Of a stretch of 64,000 nt of DNA, positions 26,164-35,186 are shown one piece after another (the first letter of the stretch is position 1; each line of letters opens with the position of its first letter). A program made the translations under genes and the position numbers. The stretch covers positions 62,001 to 126,000 of the forward strand of contig CAVOZJ010000022.1 in assembly GCA_963700885.1 (NCBI GenBank), read 5' to 3'. The notes under the pieces are model-generated. The model saw only the letters and a program-made list of their open reading frames with translations, searched no databases and had not been told where the DNA came from. Source of the DNA: Anderseniella sp963700885 (GTDB lineage: Bacteria > Pseudomonadota > Alphaproteobacteria > Rhizobiales > Aestuariivirgaceae).

Positions 26164-26988
26164 TCACTTCCCCGTCGAATTGCGACCGAACACCTGTGCC
26201 AGCACCATCAGCAACGATGTCACCACAATCATGATCGTCGAGATTGACGCAATAGTTGGATCAATCTGGTCACGCAGAGCGTTGAACATATTTCTGGTCA
26301 GCGTGGGATTGTCTCCCCCGGAGATGAACATCGCTATCACCACTTCGTCAAACGATGTCAGGAAAGACAACAATGCGGCTGTTACAACTGCAAATCGAAT
26401 TTGCGGCAAAGTGATATCGAAGAAGGCGCGCCAGCGCGGCGCGCCGAGGCTGCGGGCCGCCAGTTCCTGGTTCATGTCGTAACTTTTCAGCGCTGAACCG
26501 GCTACAATCAATACGAGCGGCAGGGCAAGGATGGTGTGGGCCAGAACCAGACCGGTAAGCGTGTAGAGCAGGTTCAGCTTAACGTAAATGTAGAAAGCAC
26601 CAATGGCAATCAGCACGACCGGGACCATCATCGGTGTTATCAGCAGGACAAAAGCCACGCGTACCAACCTGACCCCCGACGTATGCAATCCATAGGCAGC
26701 TACTACGCCAATTGGCGTTGCCACCAGCATTGTCAGGAAAGCTGCCTTCAGGGATGTGAAAGTGGCATTCATCCATTCCGGTGAATTGAAATAACTTTCA
26801 TACCAGCGGGTTGACCAGTTGGTTGGCGGAAACTCGAGATACTGCGAATCTGAGAACGACATGGGAATCACGATCAAGGTCGGGATCACCAGAAGAATCA
26901 TGACAATGGTTGCAAAAATGTAGAGCCACAGCCGTTGGCCATGGGTAACTTGCGTTTCAGATGCCGGACTGTTGAACCACGTCAACAT
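26164..26988 (-). CDS. ABC transporter permease, polyamine type (PotC-like)
   Basis: A 274-residue inner-membrane protein with six hydrophobic segments. It carries the ABC-2 permease loop (EAA motif) around ELAARSLGAPRWRAFFDITLPQIR. The N-terminal helix and SFSDSQYLEFPPTNWSTRWY are typical of PotC/PotI proteins. The start ATG 26988 overlaps the stop of the preceding permease by one base (TGATG), so the two are translationally coupled. It forms the second half of the membrane channel of the uptake system encoded here. Confidence 0.9.
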   Translation of the reverse strand: MLTWFNSPASETQVTHGQRLWLYIFATIVMILLVIPTLIVIPMSFSDSQYLEFPPTNWSTRWYESYFNSPEWMNATFTSLKAAFLTMLVATPIGVVAAYGLHTSGVRLVRVAFVLLITPMMVPVVLIAIGAFYIYVKLNLLYTLTGLVLAHTILALPLVLIVAGSALKSYDMNQELAARSLGAPRWRAFFDITLPQIRFAVVTAALLSFLTSFDEVVIAMFISGGDNPTLTRNMFNALRDQIDPTIASISTIMIVVTSLLMVLAQVFGRNSTGK

Positions 26989-27872
26989 CAGTGGCCACCT
27001 CCGGTAACGTTTTCCAGTCTCAGGAAGCGTGAGGAAAGCCAGAGAATGGCTACGGTCAGAACCAGCAGTACCACGCCCAAAGCACTCGCGGCACCCCAGT
27101 TTACGAACAGTTCGATATTCGAAACGATCTTCATGGATACCATTATGACCCTGCCGCCACCGAGAACAGCCGGGGTCACGAAGAAACCAAGGCACAAAAC
27201 AAAGACCATTAGTGACCCTGCAAAAAGTCCCGGTGTCGAAAGTGGAAAGAATACCGTCCAGAATGCTTTCCTGGGGCTGGCGCCCAGATTGGAAGCGGCC
27301 TTGAGGTAATCACGATCAATTGCCTTCATTGCGTTGTAAACGGGTAAAATCAGGAACGGCAACATGATGTGCACCATGCCGATCAATGTGCCGGTCATGT
27401 TGTGTACGATCTTGACAGGTTCATCCCACAGACCAATCGAAATCGCCCAGTCATTTACCAGCCCGCGCTTTTGAAGCAACACCAGCCAGGCGTAGGTTCG
27501 CACCAGCAACGATGTCCAGAACGGCAAAAGAACAGCAATCAAACACAAATTTGCAATACGATTTGGCAGTTGCGACATGAAGTAGGCCAGAGGATATCCA
27601 ATCAGGATACACAGACCGGTTGTCAGGAGGCTCACCTGAAAAGTTGTGACGAATATCCGAGAGTACGATTTGCTCTCGATCATCCGGGCGTAGTTTTCAA
27701 TCGAGAACTGACCTTCGGCGCCAATGAAAGACACGTAGAAAAGCCAGCCAACAGGAATAACCAGGATGATCAGAACCAACAGCACTGCCGGCGAGCTCAG
27801 ACCAAACAGTTTCAACCGTTCGAGCCGTTCGTCAGCGCGCAATTCGCGGTCATTTAGTTCGCTTCCTGCCAT
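26988..27872 (-). CDS. ABC transporter permease, polyamine type (PotB-like)
   Basis: A 294-residue membrane protein with six predicted helices and the coupling loop KAASNLGASPRKAFWTVFFP (EAA motif) at about residue 190. The segment PFWTSLLVRTYAWLVLL is typical of PotB/PotH. I chose ATG 27872, directly after the ATPase stop, with GGCGGGA eight bases upstream; TTG 27893 and ATG 27881 are alternatives overlapping the ATPase gene. It pairs with the downstream PotC-like permease. Confidence 0.9.
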   Translation of the reverse strand: MAGSELNDRELRADERLERLKLFGLSSPAVLLVLIILVIPVGWLFYVSFIGAEGQFSIENYARMIESKSYSRIFVTTFQVSLLTTGLCILIGYPLAYFMSQLPNRIANLCLIAVLLPFWTSLLVRTYAWLVLLQKRGLVNDWAISIGLWDEPVKIVHNMTGTLIGMVHIMLPFLILPVYNAMKAIDRDYLKAASNLGASPRKAFWTVFFPLSTPGLFAGSLMVFVLCLGFFVTPAVLGGGRVIMVSMKIVSNIELFVNWGAASALGVVLLVLTVAILWLSSRFLRLENVTGGGH

Positions 27873-27873
27873 T

Positions 27874-28962
27874 TCAGGCATTCCCGCCGTCAATCAGGAT
27901 CGCATCTGCTGCATTCAATGACAATTCGACAGGCTCACCCGTTTTGGGCAGTTTGGAAACCGTGCCTCCACGAATTGATCCGCGCAGGCCAACTTCAGTG
28001 CCGTCTGGCAATTTCGCGTACATCAGGTAACTGTCACCCTGGTAAACCACTTCAGACACGATCGCCTTGAACACATTGCGCGATCTTCTTGTTCCTCCGT
28101 TTGCCAGGCGCACCCGTTCCGGCCGCATCATGAGCAATAATCTGGCTGCATCCGGCACAGGGCCGGTTATTTTCAGTGGCATGTCTCCGAACATTACCTG
28201 CTCCCCATTTCTGGTGACTGGCAGAAAAGTTGAATCTCCGATGAAATCAGCAACAAACCGGTTGGCTGGCTTGTCATACAAGTGCTGCGGGGTAGCGAGT
28301 TGCATGATTTTGCCATGGTTCACCACGGCAATACGATCAGACATTGTTAAGGCCTCGCGCTGATCATGGGTAACATAGACCGTCGTCATCCCCAGTTTTT
28401 CATGCAGGTGACGCAGTTCAATCTGCATCCGGTCGCGCAATTTCTTGTCAAGTGCCGACAATGGTTCGTCCATGAGCAGGATGCGTGGTTCAAACACGAT
28501 CGATCGGGCTAACGCCACCCGTTGCTTCTGACCGCCCGACAATTGGTCAATCCGCCGTTCACCGAAACCACTCAGTTGTACCGTTTCAAGTGCACGGTCA
28601 ATGCGGGCCGTTGCTTCCGGCTTCGGCACTTTTCGCAGACGAAGTGGATAGCCCACGTTGCCGGCCACCGTCATGTGGGGAAACAGGGCATAATTTTGAA
28701 AAACCATGCCGACGTCACGCAGATGCGGCGCCTTGCGTATCACTTCTGCATCGCCAAACTTCAAGCTGCCGGCATCCGGGCGCGTGAAACCAGCAAGCAC
28801 CATCAGCAATGTTGTTTTCCCTGATCCTGATGGTCCGAGCAGGGTCAGGAATTCCCCGCTTTCGACATCAAGCGAAACGTCGTTCAGCGCGTGCACAGCG
28901 CCATAGGTCTTGGTCACGTTGCGAATGGAAATCGGCAATGCGCCAGTGATTTGTCCGGTCAA
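27874..28962 (-). CDS. ABC transporter ATP-binding protein, polyamine type (PotA-like)
   Basis: A 362-residue ATPase. Walker A LLGPSGSGKTTLL (about residues 36-48), signature LSGGQKQRVALARS, Walker B ILLMDEPLSALD and the H-loop VYVTHDQREAL are all intact. A C-terminal TOBE-type regulatory domain (about 275-355) is present, as in PotA and other spermidine/putrescine, Fe3+ and sulfate importers. It energises the permease pair directly downstream. A strong hairpin separates it from the binding-protein gene upstream. Confidence 0.93.
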   Translation of the reverse strand: MTGQITGALPISIRNVTKTYGAVHALNDVSLDVESGEFLTLLGPSGSGKTTLLMVLAGFTRPDAGSLKFGDAEVIRKAPHLRDVGMVFQNYALFPHMTVAGNVGYPLRLRKVPKPEATARIDRALETVQLSGFGERRIDQLSGGQKQRVALARSIVFEPRILLMDEPLSALDKKLRDRMQIELRHLHEKLGMTTVYVTHDQREALTMSDRIAVVNHGKIMQLATPQHLYDKPANRFVADFIGDSTFLPVTRNGEQVMFGDMPLKITGPVPDAARLLLMMRPERVRLANGGTRRSRNVFKAIVSEVVYQGDSYLMYAKLPDGTEVGLRGSIRGGTVSKLPKTGEPVELSLNAADAILIDGGNA

Positions 28963-28985
28963 TGCGACACCCCTCCCTCAATAGA

Positions 28986-29009
28986 TCACGGGCCGGTTAT
29001 GGCCCGTGA
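28986..29009. terminator. Intercistronic hairpin after the binding-protein gene
   Basis: TCACGGGCC (28986-28994) and GGCCCGTGA (29001-29009) form a perfect nine-base stem with a six-base loop. It lies 22 bases past the stop of the binding-protein gene and 23 before the ATPase start. Both flanks are AT-rich but lack a long T-run. It probably acts as a partial terminator or 3' stabiliser that keeps binding protein above the membrane components. Confidence 0.6.
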
Positions 29010-29031
29010 ATTTATTGGTCGGCAGATATGA

Positions 29032-30072
29032 TTATTCAGTCAGCATTTCCTGATACATCTCGTCCGCCCTGGTTTCCCACTTGGCGTACCAGTCCAGTGA
29101 AATCGGTAGTTGCAGAGCTGCATTGGCTGGTGATGACGGCAACAATGCTGCCGTCGCGGCATCAATAACTCCGGTATCGAAGGCTGCCTTGTTGGTTGGA
29201 CCGTAGGTTATGTACTTGGGAAGGTCGTCCTGGTATTCCGCTTTTGAGATCTCAGCGAGAAACATCATTGCTGTATCCTTGTTCGGGGCGCCCTTCGGAA
29301 TGGCAAAGCAATCATAGTCAAGCAGTGCCTGATTGTAACTGTATTTGACTTTGGCGCCATCCTTTGCCGCATTGTCGAACCTGCCATTCCAGCCTGTAGT
29401 CATGTCGACCTCGCCATCCTTCATGAGCTGCGCCTGTTGGGCGCCAGATGACCAGAACACATCAATATGCGGTTTCAATTCACGGATCTTGTCCAGGGCA
29501 CGTTTGATGCCTTCTTCTGAATCCAGAACCTTGTAGACATCCTCTGGAGCAACCCCATCCGCCATGATTGCGGGCTCAAGTGCACCTGCAACCTTGTTTC
29601 TATAGGCCCGTTTTCCAGGAAATTTTTTGACATCCCAGAAATCCGCCCAGCTTTGTGGTCCGTCGTCACCGTAGGTCGCTGTATTCCATGCATATACTGT
29701 CGAAAACACATCACCGCCGACGCAAAACTCTGATTTCAAAGTGGGATAGAAAGTCGAAACATCGATTACAGTGTAGTCAAGGGGCTCCAGCAAACCTTCC
29801 GCGCCCGCGCGAGCCGCCGAACCTGACCCGCTCGCCACGATATCCAGCGAAACTGCTCCAGACGATACCTGCAATCGAACATCCGACATGCCGCCATATG
29901 TTTCCTCTTTCACTGTTATGCCGGTAGCTGCAGATGCCGGTTGGAACAATGCCTTGCTTTGCGCTTCCTGGTAAGACCCTCCCCAGGATGCAATCGTTAC
30001 TTGTTTGTCTTGTGCAACTGCTGCCGACGAAAACAACGTTGCTGCCAGTGCTAAGACTACCGATTTGTTCAT
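29032..30072 (-). CDS. ABC transporter periplasmic substrate-binding protein (PotD/PotF-like)
   Basis: A 346-residue binding protein. A signal peptide (residues 1-20, NKSVVLALAATLFSSAAVA) precedes the mature start QDKQVTIASWGGSYQEAQ, which is the typical beginning of polyamine-type family 1 extracellular binding proteins. The mid-region WADFWDVKKFPGKRAY also fits PotD/PotF relatives. The start ATG 30072 follows GGAGGAAG. Related proteins bind putrescine, spermidine, GABA, betaines or opines, so the ligand is not settled. It begins the transporter part of the unit, 129 bases after the flavoprotein gene. Confidence 0.9.
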   Translation of the reverse strand: MNKSVVLALAATLFSSAAVAQDKQVTIASWGGSYQEAQSKALFQPASAATGITVKEETYGGMSDVRLQVSSGAVSLDIVASGSGSAARAGAEGLLEPLDYTVIDVSTFYPTLKSEFCVGGDVFSTVYAWNTATYGDDGPQSWADFWDVKKFPGKRAYRNKVAGALEPAIMADGVAPEDVYKVLDSEEGIKRALDKIRELKPHIDVFWSSGAQQAQLMKDGEVDMTTGWNGRFDNAAKDGAKVKYSYNQALLDYDCFAIPKGAPNKDTAMMFLAEISKAEYQDDLPKYITYGPTNKAAFDTGVIDAATAALLPSSPANAALQLPISLDWYAKWETRADEMYQEMLTE

Positions 30073-30201
30073 GTGCTTCCTCCACTTCTTGAAACAAGAT
30101 GCTGCCATCATTGACAACATGATTTTCGCCTGTTTTATCCCGGATGGCTCGGCGTTGGTCCGTCCGGTTATTGCTATCCTGTTTTCCCGCCAGGTCACGA
30201 A

Positions 30202-31515
30202 CTAGGCGTTTTGGTATTGCCACCTGTCGCGCCAGCGATACCATGCGACCGCAGCAGGCAAAAACCAGGGATTGCCACGATAAAGCGGCCGTGATGGATA
30301 TGGCAGACCGTCGAAGGCGGTTTGTCCCTCTTTCAGACCGAGCACTTTCTGGCCAAGCCGCATGCCCAGATAACCGGCCATCGACACGCCTGAGCCGCAA
30401 TAACCCAAGGCGTAATAGAGACCATCCCGGATGCCTGTGTGGGCCAATTCATCGAATGTATAGGCAACTGTTCCCATCCATGAATTGGTCACCTTGTAGT
30501 CTGACAATTCAGGGAAAATACGACACATGTCGGCATGTAACCTGGGGCCACTCACAGCCGTATCGGTTTCCTTTGCCGAAACACGGCCACCAAACAGAAT
30601 TCGCGTCCGGTCCGGTGTCGGGCGGTAGTAGTAAATGACCTTGCAGGTATCGCTGGCAATTCTGTTGGTCGGAAAAAGGCTGTCCATCAGCCCGGAGGGA
30701 AGCGGTTCAGTGGCAATGATATAGCTGCCTATGGGAACGATCCGCCTCTGCAACCATGGCGTCATTTTGGTTGTATAGCCGTTCGTTGCGACAATCACGG
30801 TACGCGCGCGCACCTGACCTTTTTCAGTGGAAAGCAGATACCCGTCATTGTCCTGCTGGACGTTGCTGACACCACAATGGCCTGTCACATGAACGTCCAA
30901 AGAGAGCGCCAGTGTCAACAGACCACGATGATACTTCGCCGGGTCGAGCGAGGCGTGTCGCGGGAACACTACACCGCCGTGATAGACATCAGAACCCAGT
31001 TCGCTCCTTTGCTCCGCACGGGAAACAGCAAAAGCTTCTATACTTTCGGTTCGCGTAAGAACCTCTGCATGACGTGCAATTTCATTGTAGCGTTGAGGGG
31101 TGTGGGCTGCATGATATCGCCCGCATCGAACGTAATCGCAATCGATAGCCTCATCGGCAATAAAATTTCCGATCCAGTCCAGCGCTTTTTCACCCTCCTT
31201 ACGGATTGCGCGAGCCCGGTCCATTCCAAACCGACCGGCCAGCTTTTCAAGAGACGGTTTAATGCTGGTACTGATCTGGCCGCCATTGCGGGTGCTGCAT
31301 CCCCAACCCGGGTCGTGTGCATCAAGCACCATTGTCGTGCGTCCACCGCGTGCTGTTTCGATAGCTGCATTAAGTCCGGTATAGCCCGATCCTATTACTG
31401 CCACATCGACAGCAGTGAGCGGACGGTCATTTGTAACCGGCGCGGGCGGCATATCTTCAAGCCAGTAAGAACTGTCCTTACAATCGGGCGCCAGGGGGCC
31501 GCCGCGTGGCGTCAT
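30202..31515 (-). CDS. DAO-type FAD oxidoreductase (PuuB-like)
   Basis: A 437-residue flavoprotein. The FAD motif DVAVIGSGYTGLNAAIE starts near residue 37, followed by the GCSTRNGGQIS segment that is characteristic of gamma-glutamylputrescine oxidase (PuuB) and related amine oxidases. The C-terminal GLYYALGYCGSGVSMAGYLG is the second FAD contact. Such enzymes oxidise secondary or primary amines to imines. I chose ATG 31515, with AAGGA six bases upstream; ATG 31584 would add 23 residues. It heads the transporter unit and is divergent from a LysR regulator, so it is likely the first catabolic step for the imported amine. Confidence 0.85.
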   Translation of the reverse strand: MTPRGGPLAPDCKDSSYWLEDMPPAPVTNDRPLTAVDVAVIGSGYTGLNAAIETARGGRTTMVLDAHDPGWGCSTRNGGQISTSIKPSLEKLAGRFGMDRARAIRKEGEKALDWIGNFIADEAIDCDYVRCGRYHAAHTPQRYNEIARHAEVLTRTESIEAFAVSRAEQRSELGSDVYHGGVVFPRHASLDPAKYHRGLLTLALSLDVHVTGHCGVSNVQQDNDGYLLSTEKGQVRARTVIVATNGYTTKMTPWLQRRIVPIGSYIIATEPLPSGLMDSLFPTNRIASDTCKVIYYYRPTPDRTRILFGGRVSAKETDTAVSGPRLHADMCRIFPELSDYKVTNSWMGTVAYTFDELAHTGIRDGLYYALGYCGSGVSMAGYLGMRLGQKVLGLKEGQTAFDGLPYPSRPLYRGNPWFLPAAVAWYRWRDRWQYQNA

Positions 31516-31673
31516 TGGAGTTCCTTCCCGACAATCCGCAGGTCCGTTGTTCAACCGCCGCCTCGCAAGATAACCAGTTGACATCTCGACGATAGGCAGG
31601 CGTATTCATTAGATCAATTTAATATTTGTTATTAAAGTATTCGATTTTTTTATGTCACCTGAAAGTCCGCGTA
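31516..31673. promoter_or_regulatory. Divergent control region, flavoprotein operon / LysR gene
   Basis: 158 bases between a LysR gene and the divergent catabolic unit, with a markedly AT-rich core at about 31606-31656. LysR proteins usually bind in such a gap at a T-N11-A site. AT-rich runs make several matches possible and none is singled out. Confidence 0.45.
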
Positions 31674-32567
31674 ATGAAATTGAAATTGCGTCACCTGGAA
31701 GTTTTTGATGCCTTGCTCGACGCGGGTTCAGTTTCACGTGCCGCCCAACGCCTCAACCTGACCCAACCTGCAGTGAGCATTGCGCTCAGCAATCTCGAAG
31801 CTGATTTGGGCTTTCGCCTGTTTTACCGGGAACGTGGTTTTTTTGCGCCGACCGCTGAAGCCCTGCAGTTGCAGGACGAGGTGGCTCAGGGATTGCGGGT
31901 CATTTCACAGATTGAACGGCACGCTGCCGATATCAGATCAGGCGCCACCGGCGGTTTCAGCATTGCAACCAACGGCGCGCTCGCATTCAATTTTCTGCCA
32001 AGGATGCTGGCTGCATTCCAACGCGATAATCCAGAGGTCAGCGTCGAGATAAGAGTACACAGTTCACGTCAAATCGCATCCTGGGTCAGTGGACGCCAGA
32101 TCGACATCGGACTGATAGATCCGCCGGTGCCGGTCGCAGGTTTGAATGCTGAACTCTACAGGTTGGAATGTGTTTGTATCATGAGTGAAGGCAACCCGCT
32201 CGCTGCACATGAAACGATATTTCCAGCAACTCTTCATGGCAGTTCGGTAGTTGGCATAACCGGAAATCACGTTGTCGACCGGCAGCTGGAATATCTGCTT
32301 TCCGAATCCGGCACAGCTGTAAAACGCAACACCAGCAGTTACTTTTTCGCCATCGCCCGAAACATTGTGGCACAGGGCAATGATGTTTCGATAATCGACC
32401 CGATCAATGGCAAAATTGATCTGTCGGACGGAGTGGTATGGCGTCCGTTCTCGCCGCGAATTGATCACGAACTTGCGGTCATTACTTCCAAGGATCAACA
32501 GCTCAGCAAAGCTGCAACCGATATTCTCGGCCGCATCCGAACCGAGCTGGATCAGATTGCCGGATAA
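31674..32567 (+). CDS. LysR-type transcriptional regulator
   Basis: A 297-residue LysR protein. The winged helix-turn-helix spans residues 1-60 (LRHLEVFDALLDAGSVSRAAQRLN, LTQPAVSIALSNLEADLG), and the effector-binding domain follows (about 90-295). ATG 31674 places the HTH at the usual distance from the N-terminus. It is divergent from the flavoprotein/ABC transporter unit, the typical arrangement of a LysR regulator and its target, so it probably activates that unit in response to the imported substrate or an intermediate. Confidence 0.92.
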   Translation: MKLKLRHLEVFDALLDAGSVSRAAQRLNLTQPAVSIALSNLEADLGFRLFYRERGFFAPTAEALQLQDEVAQGLRVISQIERHAADIRSGATGGFSIATNGALAFNFLPRMLAAFQRDNPEVSVEIRVHSSRQIASWVSGRQIDIGLIDPPVPVAGLNAELYRLECVCIMSEGNPLAAHETIFPATLHGSSVVGITGNHVVDRQLEYLLSESGTAVKRNTSSYFFAIARNIVAQGNDVSIIDPINGKIDLSDGVVWRPFSPRIDHELAVITSKDQQLSKAATDILGRIRTELDQIAG

Positions 32568-32702
32568 GGCAGTTTCGTGAACAAGATGGCCCAGCCACCA
32601 ATCCAGTTGAAATCAGTGCATGTGGTCAATGCAGGTGCCGGCAAAGCCTGCATCCCCAAAGATACGATCACGCAATCATCATCGGATTCCGCAACCAGCC
32701 GT

Positions 32703-34382
32703 TCAACCAGTGCGCGTAGCAGGCAGGGCGCGATCAATGATGTCATTGAAGTTGCATTCGCCCGGCAACGTGCCGAAGGCACCGCGATAGCGCGGAGCGA
32801 GACGAGACGCGCAAAATGCTTCGGCCACTGCATTCGGCGCATGCCGGGTCAGAAGTGCGCCTTGCAGGGTCATGGCCATCATCTCGGTAACAACCCGCAT
32901 CCGGCCCTCGATGCCACCCCTGTCGTCCAGTTCAGTTCGCAAATCATCTATACACCGGTCGAGATTGCCATCATTGCCTCGCGCGCTTTCGACTTCGCCC
33001 ATGAAAGCAGAAACCGCTTCTGGCTCACGTGTCATCGTGCGCAGGACATCCAGCCCCATGATATTGCCGGAGCCTTCCCAGATTGAGTTGATGGGAGCCT
33101 CGCGGTAAAGCCGCGGCATTATACTGTCCTCGATATATCCCGGTCCGCCATGGCATTCGAGCGCCTCCACAACAAGGCCGGGGCAACGTTTGCAATTCCA
33201 GTATTTTGCCACCGCCGTTCCGATCCGTGCCAGCGCGGCCTCTGCCGGGTCAGTAGCCTGATCCATCGCGCGCGCCACTCGCAGGCCCATGGCTACCGCG
33301 CCTTCAACCTCCACCGCCATGTCCGCCAGCACATTCTGCATCAGCGGGTGTCGGATCAGCCGTTTCTGAAATGCCGACCGGTTGGAAGTATGATGCAGCG
33401 CCTGCACCAGCGCCTGCCGCATGATCCCGGCCGAGGACATGGCGCAATAAAGCCGGTTACCGGTAACCATCTCCATGATCGTCCGAATACCGCGCCCCTC
33501 TTCGCCCACCATCACCCCATAGGTGTCCTGAAATTCCATTTCAGCCGAGGCATTCGAGCGATTGCCAAGCTTGTCCTTCAACCGCTGGAGGTGGACGTTG
33601 TTGCGAGTGGCGTCAGGACGCCACCGCGGCACCAGAAAGCAGGAAATGCCCCTAGTGTCCGTATTCGCCAGTACGAGAAAGGCGTCGCACATCGGCGCAG
33701 AACAGAAGAACTTGTGCCCGGTCAAAAGATATGCAGCACCCATCCCGCTTTCCGCGCCAACTGGCGCAGCGACCGTCGAATTGGCCCGCACATCGGAACC
33801 GCCCTGTTTCTCGGTCATGAACATGCCAACCGTTGCGCCAGTCTTCTCGGTTACCGGAATGTCGCGGCGATCATATTCTGTTGAGAGAACCCGCGGCAGC
33901 CATTCCGCCTCGATCAACGGCGTGGTTCGCAAGCTTGGTACAACCGAGTAGGTCATCGCCATCGGACACATAACGCCACCTTCGGGTTGACTGAACATGT
34001 AGGTCAGTACCGACTGGCCCGCGTGACCAGCGTTGCCCTCATTGTGCCAGGCGAAATTGTGAGCCCTGCTGGATATCGCAAGGTTCATCAGCTCATGGTA
34101 TGCGGGATGAAACTCTACCGCATTGATGCGCATACCGTAGCGATCAAAGGCCCGCAACTCGGGGCTGAAACGATTTGCCTGGTTGGCCTTCTCGAATGTC
34201 TCGTCCAGCCCTGCGAGTTTACCGGCCTGCGCAAGATGACCCTCGTGATGGCCTGCCCCGTGAACCGTGGTCCAGTCGCGCAAAGCCACATCGTCCGCCC
34301 ACAGGTCCTGATCTCCCATATGCGGTGGCATGTTGGTTACTTTATGGGTCGCAAGCTGAGCAATGGGATCGCGTGGTGGCAT
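32703..34382 (-). CDS. AidB-type acyl-CoA dehydrogenase family protein
   Basis: A 559-residue member of the AidB branch. The N-terminal block HKVTNMPPHMGDQDLW and FHPAYHELMNLAIS are diagnostic of AidB, and FMTEKQGGSDVRANS and the C-terminal CPGLVVEALECHGGPGYIED fit the FAD-binding dehydrogenase core. E. coli AidB is induced by alkylation stress and binds FAD and DNA; its enzymatic role is unclear, and many homologs act as ordinary acyl-CoA dehydrogenases. It is last in the apparent pyrG-headed run, 78 bases after a GNAT gene, and converges on the LysR gene. Confidence 0.88.
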   Translation of the reverse strand: MPPRDPIAQLATHKVTNMPPHMGDQDLWADDVALRDWTTVHGAGHHEGHLAQAGKLAGLDETFEKANQANRFSPELRAFDRYGMRINAVEFHPAYHELMNLAISSRAHNFAWHNEGNAGHAGQSVLTYMFSQPEGGVMCPMAMTYSVVPSLRTTPLIEAEWLPRVLSTEYDRRDIPVTEKTGATVGMFMTEKQGGSDVRANSTVAAPVGAESGMGAAYLLTGHKFFCSAPMCDAFLVLANTDTRGISCFLVPRWRPDATRNNVHLQRLKDKLGNRSNASAEMEFQDTYGVMVGEEGRGIRTIMEMVTGNRLYCAMSSAGIMRQALVQALHHTSNRSAFQKRLIRHPLMQNVLADMAVEVEGAVAMGLRVARAMDQATDPAEAALARIGTAVAKYWNCKRCPGLVVEALECHGGPGYIEDSIMPRLYREAPINSIWEGSGNIMGLDVLRTMTREPEAVSAFMGEVESARGNDGNLDRCIDDLRTELDDRGGIEGRMRVVTEMMAMTLQGALLTRHAPNAVAEAFCASRLAPRYRGAFGTLPGECNFNDIIDRALPATRTG

Positions 34383-34460
34383 GGTGCCTCCTATTCAGCC
34401 AAGAATAAGGCGGCACATCCCTGGATAGCAACTGTTGACGTACCCTTGATCGAGGCAGGT

Positions 34461-35186
34461 TCAGCTTGAAACTTGCCTCCGGCTGTCGATCAGCTTTGCG
34501 AGACTTGCCTTCTGCACCCCCGCTTCATCAAAATTCGACCGATCAAGCCATTCTTCATATGCCTTTTCCAGTATCGGCCATTCGGTGTCCAGGATGGAGT
34601 ACCAGTTGGTATCCCGGTTGCGGCCCTTGTACATGGTGGCCTGACGAAAGCAGCCCTCATAGGAAAACCCGAGCCGACCGGCGGCGGAACACGAGCCCGC
34701 ATTCAGCGCATCACACTTCCACTCATACCTGCGGTAACCAAGCTCTGTGAACACCCGGCGCATCATCAGGTACATGGCCTCGGTGGCGCCACGGGTTTTC
34801 TGCAATGCCGGCGCATAATTTATGTGTCCAACTTCGATCACGCCTACGCCGGGTTCAATGCGCAGGTAACTCGCCACACCGACCGCCCTGCCCGAGGCTT
34901 CATCGATGATTGCGTGAAACAGCGGATCGTCACCAAGGCAGGTTTGCTCAATCCACTTTCGGCACTCTGCAACTGTCGCAAACGGCCCGTAAGGCAGATA
35001 GGTCCATATGCGATTTTCGATATCTGCTGCAAATGCATCGAACAGGTCGCCCGCATGCTCAATGCCGGCCGGTATCAGCCGCACATACTGGCCCTGCATC
35101 GGTTCACGTGGCGGGCGCTGGCGCGGTGTCCAGCCTGCCACTTCAAATCCAATTGGTTGACCGAGCTCGTTTATACGTTGGTTCAT
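34461..35186 (-). CDS. GNAT N-acetyltransferase (RimJ/RimL-like)
   Basis: A 241-residue RimL-type GNAT. The N-terminal VRLIPAGIEHAGDLFDAF, central GVIEVGHINYAPALQKTRGATEAMYLM and RYEWKCDALNAGSCSAAGRLGFSYEG are the canonical strands and acetyl-CoA-binding helix. A 30-residue basic/proline-rich leader precedes the fold. Relatives acetylate ribosomal protein N-termini, amino acids or drugs. The start ATG 35186 overlaps the stop of the YhiN-like gene (ATGA), so the two are translationally coupled. Confidence 0.87.
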   Translation of the reverse strand: MNQRINELGQPIGFEVAGWTPRQRPPREPMQGQYVRLIPAGIEHAGDLFDAFAADIENRIWTYLPYGPFATVAECRKWIEQTCLGDDPLFHAIIDEASGRAVGVASYLRIEPGVGVIEVGHINYAPALQKTRGATEAMYLMMRRVFTELGYRRYEWKCDALNAGSCSAAGRLGFSYEGCFRQATMYKGRNRDTNWYSILDTEWPILEKAYEEWLDRSNFDEAGVQKASLAKLIDSRRQVSS

